DNA of 64,000 nt from JANQFM01 sp035471925 (lineage in GTDB: Bacteria; Acidobacteriota; UBA6911; RPQK01; DATIPO01), in contig DATIPO010000327.1 in NCBI GenBank assembly GCA_035471925.1, forward strand, positions 1-64,000, read 5' to 3'. The notes beneath the pieces are model-generated. The model saw only the letters and a program-made list of their open reading frames with translations. It was not told the origin of the DNA and searched no databases. Positions 61,458 to 64,000 of the stretch are shown here, in pieces; position 1 is the first letter of the stretch; each line of letters opens with the position of its first letter. The translations under genes and the position numbers were made by a program.

Positions 61458-62823
61458 GGCGATCCAATCCTTTCTGATGCTGCGCGCCTGCCGTCCGGGC
61501 CGCCGCCGTTCCGCTGATGCGGGTGTACTTGGCGGTGATCAGGTAGGGGCGCGCCTCCCGCTGAAAGTCGCAGTCGGGATAGAGTTGTTTGCAGATTCCG
61601 TCGAACACCACCATCGAGAGTACCGTCATGATGAAGTCGGTGGAACCCCTCAGTCCGAAGTGCCTCTGGGTGTCGATGAGTTCGAAGACGAATCCCGTGA
61701 TCTCGAAGTCCTGGGAGCGCAGCGAGGAGTGGCGGGCGACGATGTCCGAAATGGCGGCTCGAAAGCCCCCCTTGTCAAAGCCCCGGGGGCGCCGCAGCGC
61801 CATTTCGTAGATGATGTTGGCGCACACCTCTCCTTCGTTGTTGACCAGCGCGAAGAAGAAGTCGACGAAGCGGCGGCGGTCTTCCGTATCCAGCTCGGCC
61901 ACCAGCCCGAAATCGAGCAGGACCACCTCGCCCCAGGGACGCAGGAAGACGTTTCCGGGATGCATGTCGGCGTGGATCAGCCCGTCCAGGAAGATCATCT
62001 TGTAGAGGGCGCGCAGGCCGGCCAGTGCCGCGGTTCGGCGTTCCTGCCGGGAGAAGGCCCGGTCGTCGACCGCTTTGGCGTCTCCCAGATACTCCATGGT
62101 GAGGACCGAGTCGCGGCACAGTTCTTCGATCAGGCGCGGCATGGTGATGTGAGCGGCGTCCTGGAAGTTGGCGTGGAAGCGGCGCAGGTTGTCGGCCTCG
62201 CGGCGGAAGTGCAATTGGCGTCGGATGCAGCGGCTCAGGTCGGCTACTAATTCGGGCATGGGAACGGCCCCCATCCCGGGCAGTCGGCCCAGCAGTCCGG
62301 CGCCCAGCCGCAGCAGTTCCAGGTCTCCGTAGACCTGGGCCAGCAGTCCCGGACGGCGGATCTTGACGGCCACCTGGCGGCCGTCGTGCAAGAGCCCCCG
62401 GTGGACCTGGGCGATGCTGGCGGCAGCGATGGGACGCCATTGAAAGTCGGCGAAGGCTTCGTCCAGGGGACGGCCCAGCCTTTGCTCCAGGATCTCGGCC
62501 AGTCCGCGGGTGTCGAACGGGGCCACGTCGTTCTGCAGACGGGCCAGCGGATCGGCCACGTCCTTGGAGAGCAGGTCGGGGCGCGAGCTGAGGATCTGGC
62601 CCAGCTTGATGTAGGTGGCGCCCATCTTCTCCAGCAGGACGGCCAGTTCCTCTCCCAGCAGCCGCTTGAGGGCGGTCCCGCGTCCCAGCCGGGGCAGGGC
62701 GCGCAGGCTCAGGCGCAGCAGGAAGACGGAAAGGCAAAAGCCCATGCGGATCGTGCGCATGAGCAGAAAACGCCGGCTGACCGAGACGGGATCGCTCTTC
62801 ATGTCGGTGTTGCGCTGCCTCAC
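61375..62823 (-). CDS. ABC1/UbiB/AarF family protein kinase-like protein
   Basis: 482 residues from a GTG at 62823 (AAGGAG about 8 bases upstream). Motifs: the KxGQ segment ATYIKLGQILSSRPDLL, the Ala-rich loop AAASIAQVHRG, Lys in VAVKIRRPG, HADMHPGNVFL (catalytic loop) and LDFGLVAEL (metal site). This is a full UbiB-like domain; family members act as ATPases that help quinone or lipid metabolism at the membrane. The usual C-terminal TM pair is absent. The last 27 codons overlap the DUF899 gene in another frame and look low-complexity, so the true end may be earlier. Confidence 0.87.
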   Translation of the reverse strand: MRQRNTDMKSDPVSVSRRFLLMRTIRMGFCLSVFLLRLSLRALPRLGRGTALKRLLGEELAVLLEKMGATYIKLGQILSSRPDLLSKDVADPLARLQNDVAPFDTRGLAEILEQRLGRPLDEAFADFQWRPIAAASIAQVHRGLLHDGRQVAVKIRRPGLLAQVYGDLELLRLGAGLLGRLPGMGAVPMPELVADLSRCIRRQLHFRREADNLRRFHANFQDAAHITMPRLIEELCRDSVLTMEYLGDAKAVDDRAFSRQERRTAALAGLRALYKMIFLDGLIHADMHPGNVFLRPWGEVVLLDFGLVAELDTEDRRRFVDFFFALVNNEGEVCANIIYEMALRRPRGFDKGGFRAAISDIVARHSSLRSQDFEITGFVFELIDTQRHFGLRGSTDFIMTVLSMVVFDGICKQLYPDCDFQREARPYLITAKYTRISGTAAARTAGAQHQKGLDRHGFQDSRLTGPGEAGRARHPASQAAFG

Positions 62824-62844
62824 GGGCGGCTCCTTCTACATCTT

Positions 62845-64000
62845 TCAGCGCCGGAAGAGGTCGATGGGCGTCGACCCGCCGGCTTGGGCCAACGGCCCGG
62901 TTTCCGAGGCTGGGACGTCGCGTTGCTCGACCTCCAAAGGCCGACGCCGGGGTCCCACCAGCGGCGAGCCGCTGCCGAAGGGGTTTTCGGCCAGCCAGTA
63001 CTCAACGGTACGTTCCAGGACGGTGTAGATGATCTGTCCGCCGTCGCTGGAGTAGGACGGCCATCGGGCCCCCGCTCCGGCGGGTTCCAGGCGCTGGACG
63101 CCTCCTTGGGGGGAGCGCTCCACCAGCCACTCGCGGCGCTGGTCGTCGTAGGCGCTCCACACGGTGCGGCCGCCGCGTCCCGGACGAATGAAGTTCTTCT
63201 CCTTCCAGTCCGGTCCGGCCAGCGTCTCCATGGAACCGTCGGCCAGGGAAAGGCGCATCAGGCTCCAGGTCCAGTCGCCGCCGCGGGTCGACATGAAGTA
63301 GATGTGGCGGCCGTCAGCCGAAAAGGAGGGCGCCTCGTCAAACCAGCCTTCCTGGGTGACTTCGCTGACGCGCCCGCTGCTGACATCGACGGTGAACAAC
63401 TGAGCCTCATGAGGTTCGGTATCGGCGTGAAAGAGCACCCGCGTCCCGTCGGGAGACCAATCGAGCGGCCCGTCCAAGCCGTGCAGGTCAGGACGGGCGC
63501 CCAGCAGCGCGTCCACCTCGCCGCTCTTGAGATCCTTGACGAACAGCTCCCAGCGCTCGTAGTTCTTGCCTGCGAAAGCCAAGCGCAGGCCTTCGGGCGA
63601 CCAGCGGGGATAACAAGCTTCGGCGGTCGCTGTTTCCACCCTTTCGATGCTGCCGGATTGGAGATCGAGGATCTTGAGCTGCTGGTGCTCGGGTCCTTGG
63701 GAGCAGAAGGCCAGCTTGGCGCCATCGGGCGACAAGGAAGCCTGCAAGGGGGCGTGTTCGGCTCCCACCAGGGTCTCGACTTGGCCGCTTTGACGATCGA
63801 AGCGCTTGATGGCCTTACCCCGGTCGGCCAGACGGTGGAAGAGCAGCCGCGAGCCGTCCGCTCCCCAGGTGGGCCAGCGGTCGTTGAAGGGGGAGTCGGT
63901 CAGTTGGCGCACCAAGCCGGTTTCGGGCGACATCACCCAGATCCCCGAAGCGCCTTCGGAGCTGCGCGAGAAGGCAATCCACTGGCCGTCGGGGGAGGCG
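62845..64000 (-). CDS. TolB-like WD40/PD40 beta-propeller protein (N-terminus beyond window)
   Basis: At least 384 residues; the frame runs through the right edge (upstream codons spell SPDGQWIAFSRSSEG before the ATG at 63936). It consists of PD40 repeats, for example RWPTWGADGSRLLFHR, LQASLSPDGAKLAFCSQ, CYPRWSPEGLRLAFAGK, GPLDWSPDGTRVLFHAD and DEAPSFSADGRHIYFMST. Such propellers occur in TolB and in C-terminal parts of kinases and peptidases, so the full protein could be larger, such as a Ser/Thr kinase with a propeller. It lies 21 bases upstream of the UbiB-like gene. Confidence 0.83.
   Translation of the reverse strand, partial: ASPDGQWIAFSRSSEGASGIWVMSPETGLVRQLTDSPFNDRWPTWGADGSRLLFHRLADRGKAIKRFDRQSGQVETLVGAEHAPLQASLSPDGAKLAFCSQGPEHQQLKILDLQSGSIERVETATAEACYPRWSPEGLRLAFAGKNYERWELFVKDLKSGEVDALLGARPDLHGLDGPLDWSPDGTRVLFHADTEPHEAQLFTVDVSSGRVSEVTQEGWFDEAPSFSADGRHIYFMSTRGGDWTWSLMRLSLADGSMETLAGPDWKEKNFIRPGRGGRTVWSAYDDQRREWLVERSPQGGVQRLEPAGAGARWPSYSSDGGQIIYTVLERTVEYWLAENPFGSGSPLVGPRRRPLEVEQRDVPASETGPLAQAGGSTPIDLFRR

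Noticed and set aside
1..64000. CRISPR arrays, tRNA or rRNA genes, prophage or integrated element
   Set aside because: No regularly spaced direct repeats of the right size, no cloverleaf or rRNA sequence recognised, and no integrase, phage structural or intact transposase gene.

Overview
The window is high-GC, densely packed DNA that fits Acidobacteriota best. The pointers are two ADOP-type MacB/FtsX permeases (one in a PadR operon), a very large TonB-dependent receptor with an N-terminal carboxypeptidase-regulatory-like domain, a CRTAC1-type FG-GAP/ASPIC-UnbV protein, and an MqnC of the futalosine menaquinone route. This is inferred from gene families; no rRNA or tRNA gene was seen and no database search was possible.

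Layout. 1-6827 (minus): a truncated DUF2339 membrane protein, then a Tat-exported xanthine-oxidase-family pair (2Fe-2S plus molybdopterin subunits) beside a sulfite-oxidase-family protein. 6990-18890 (mostly plus): ADOP permease, PhoB/PhoR-like two-component system, DUF983 protein, TlpA-like lipoprotein, a PIN toxin-antitoxin pair, an SGNH hydrolase (minus), and a PadR-ADOP operon with a convincing promoter/operator. 19232-31351: acetoacetyl-CoA synthetase, FAD monooxygenase, MscS channel (minus), hppD, hmgA, a GAF protein with a long acidic linker, an aminotransferase and polX; several of these form a plausible tyrosine-to-acetoacetyl-CoA route. 31670-41730: CRTAC1 protein, mqnC, TonB receptor plus secreted SGNH hydrolase, metK, rhomboid protease. 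41976-47099: four consecutive radical SAM genes (two SPASM-type, two B12-binding-type).

The most notable region is 47271-64000, where every gene lies on the minus strand. It holds a complete enediyne core cassette in the classical order E3/UnbL (DUF1702) - E4/UnbV - E5/UnbU - PKSE - E10 thioesterase (59705 to 49574), with very short or overlapping junctions. The iterative polyketide synthase has readable KS, AT, ACP, KR, DH and C-terminal phosphopantetheinyl transferase motifs, all with their key residues. Downstream are three small regulators whose receiver domains have lost the phospho-acceptor Asp; upstream is a set encoding a methyltransferase, a DUF899 thioredoxin-like protein, a UbiB/ABC1 kinase-like protein and a truncated beta-propeller. 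Enediyne cassettes are known mainly from actinomycetes, so an intact one in a probable acidobacterium, next to a radical SAM quartet and under unusual regulators, is the main discovery candidate.

Two intergenic regions (about 18976-19091 and 31463-31584) carry copies, in opposite orientation, of a three-hairpin repeat whose stems differ by compensatory base changes. No CRISPR array, intact insertion sequence or replication origin was seen.
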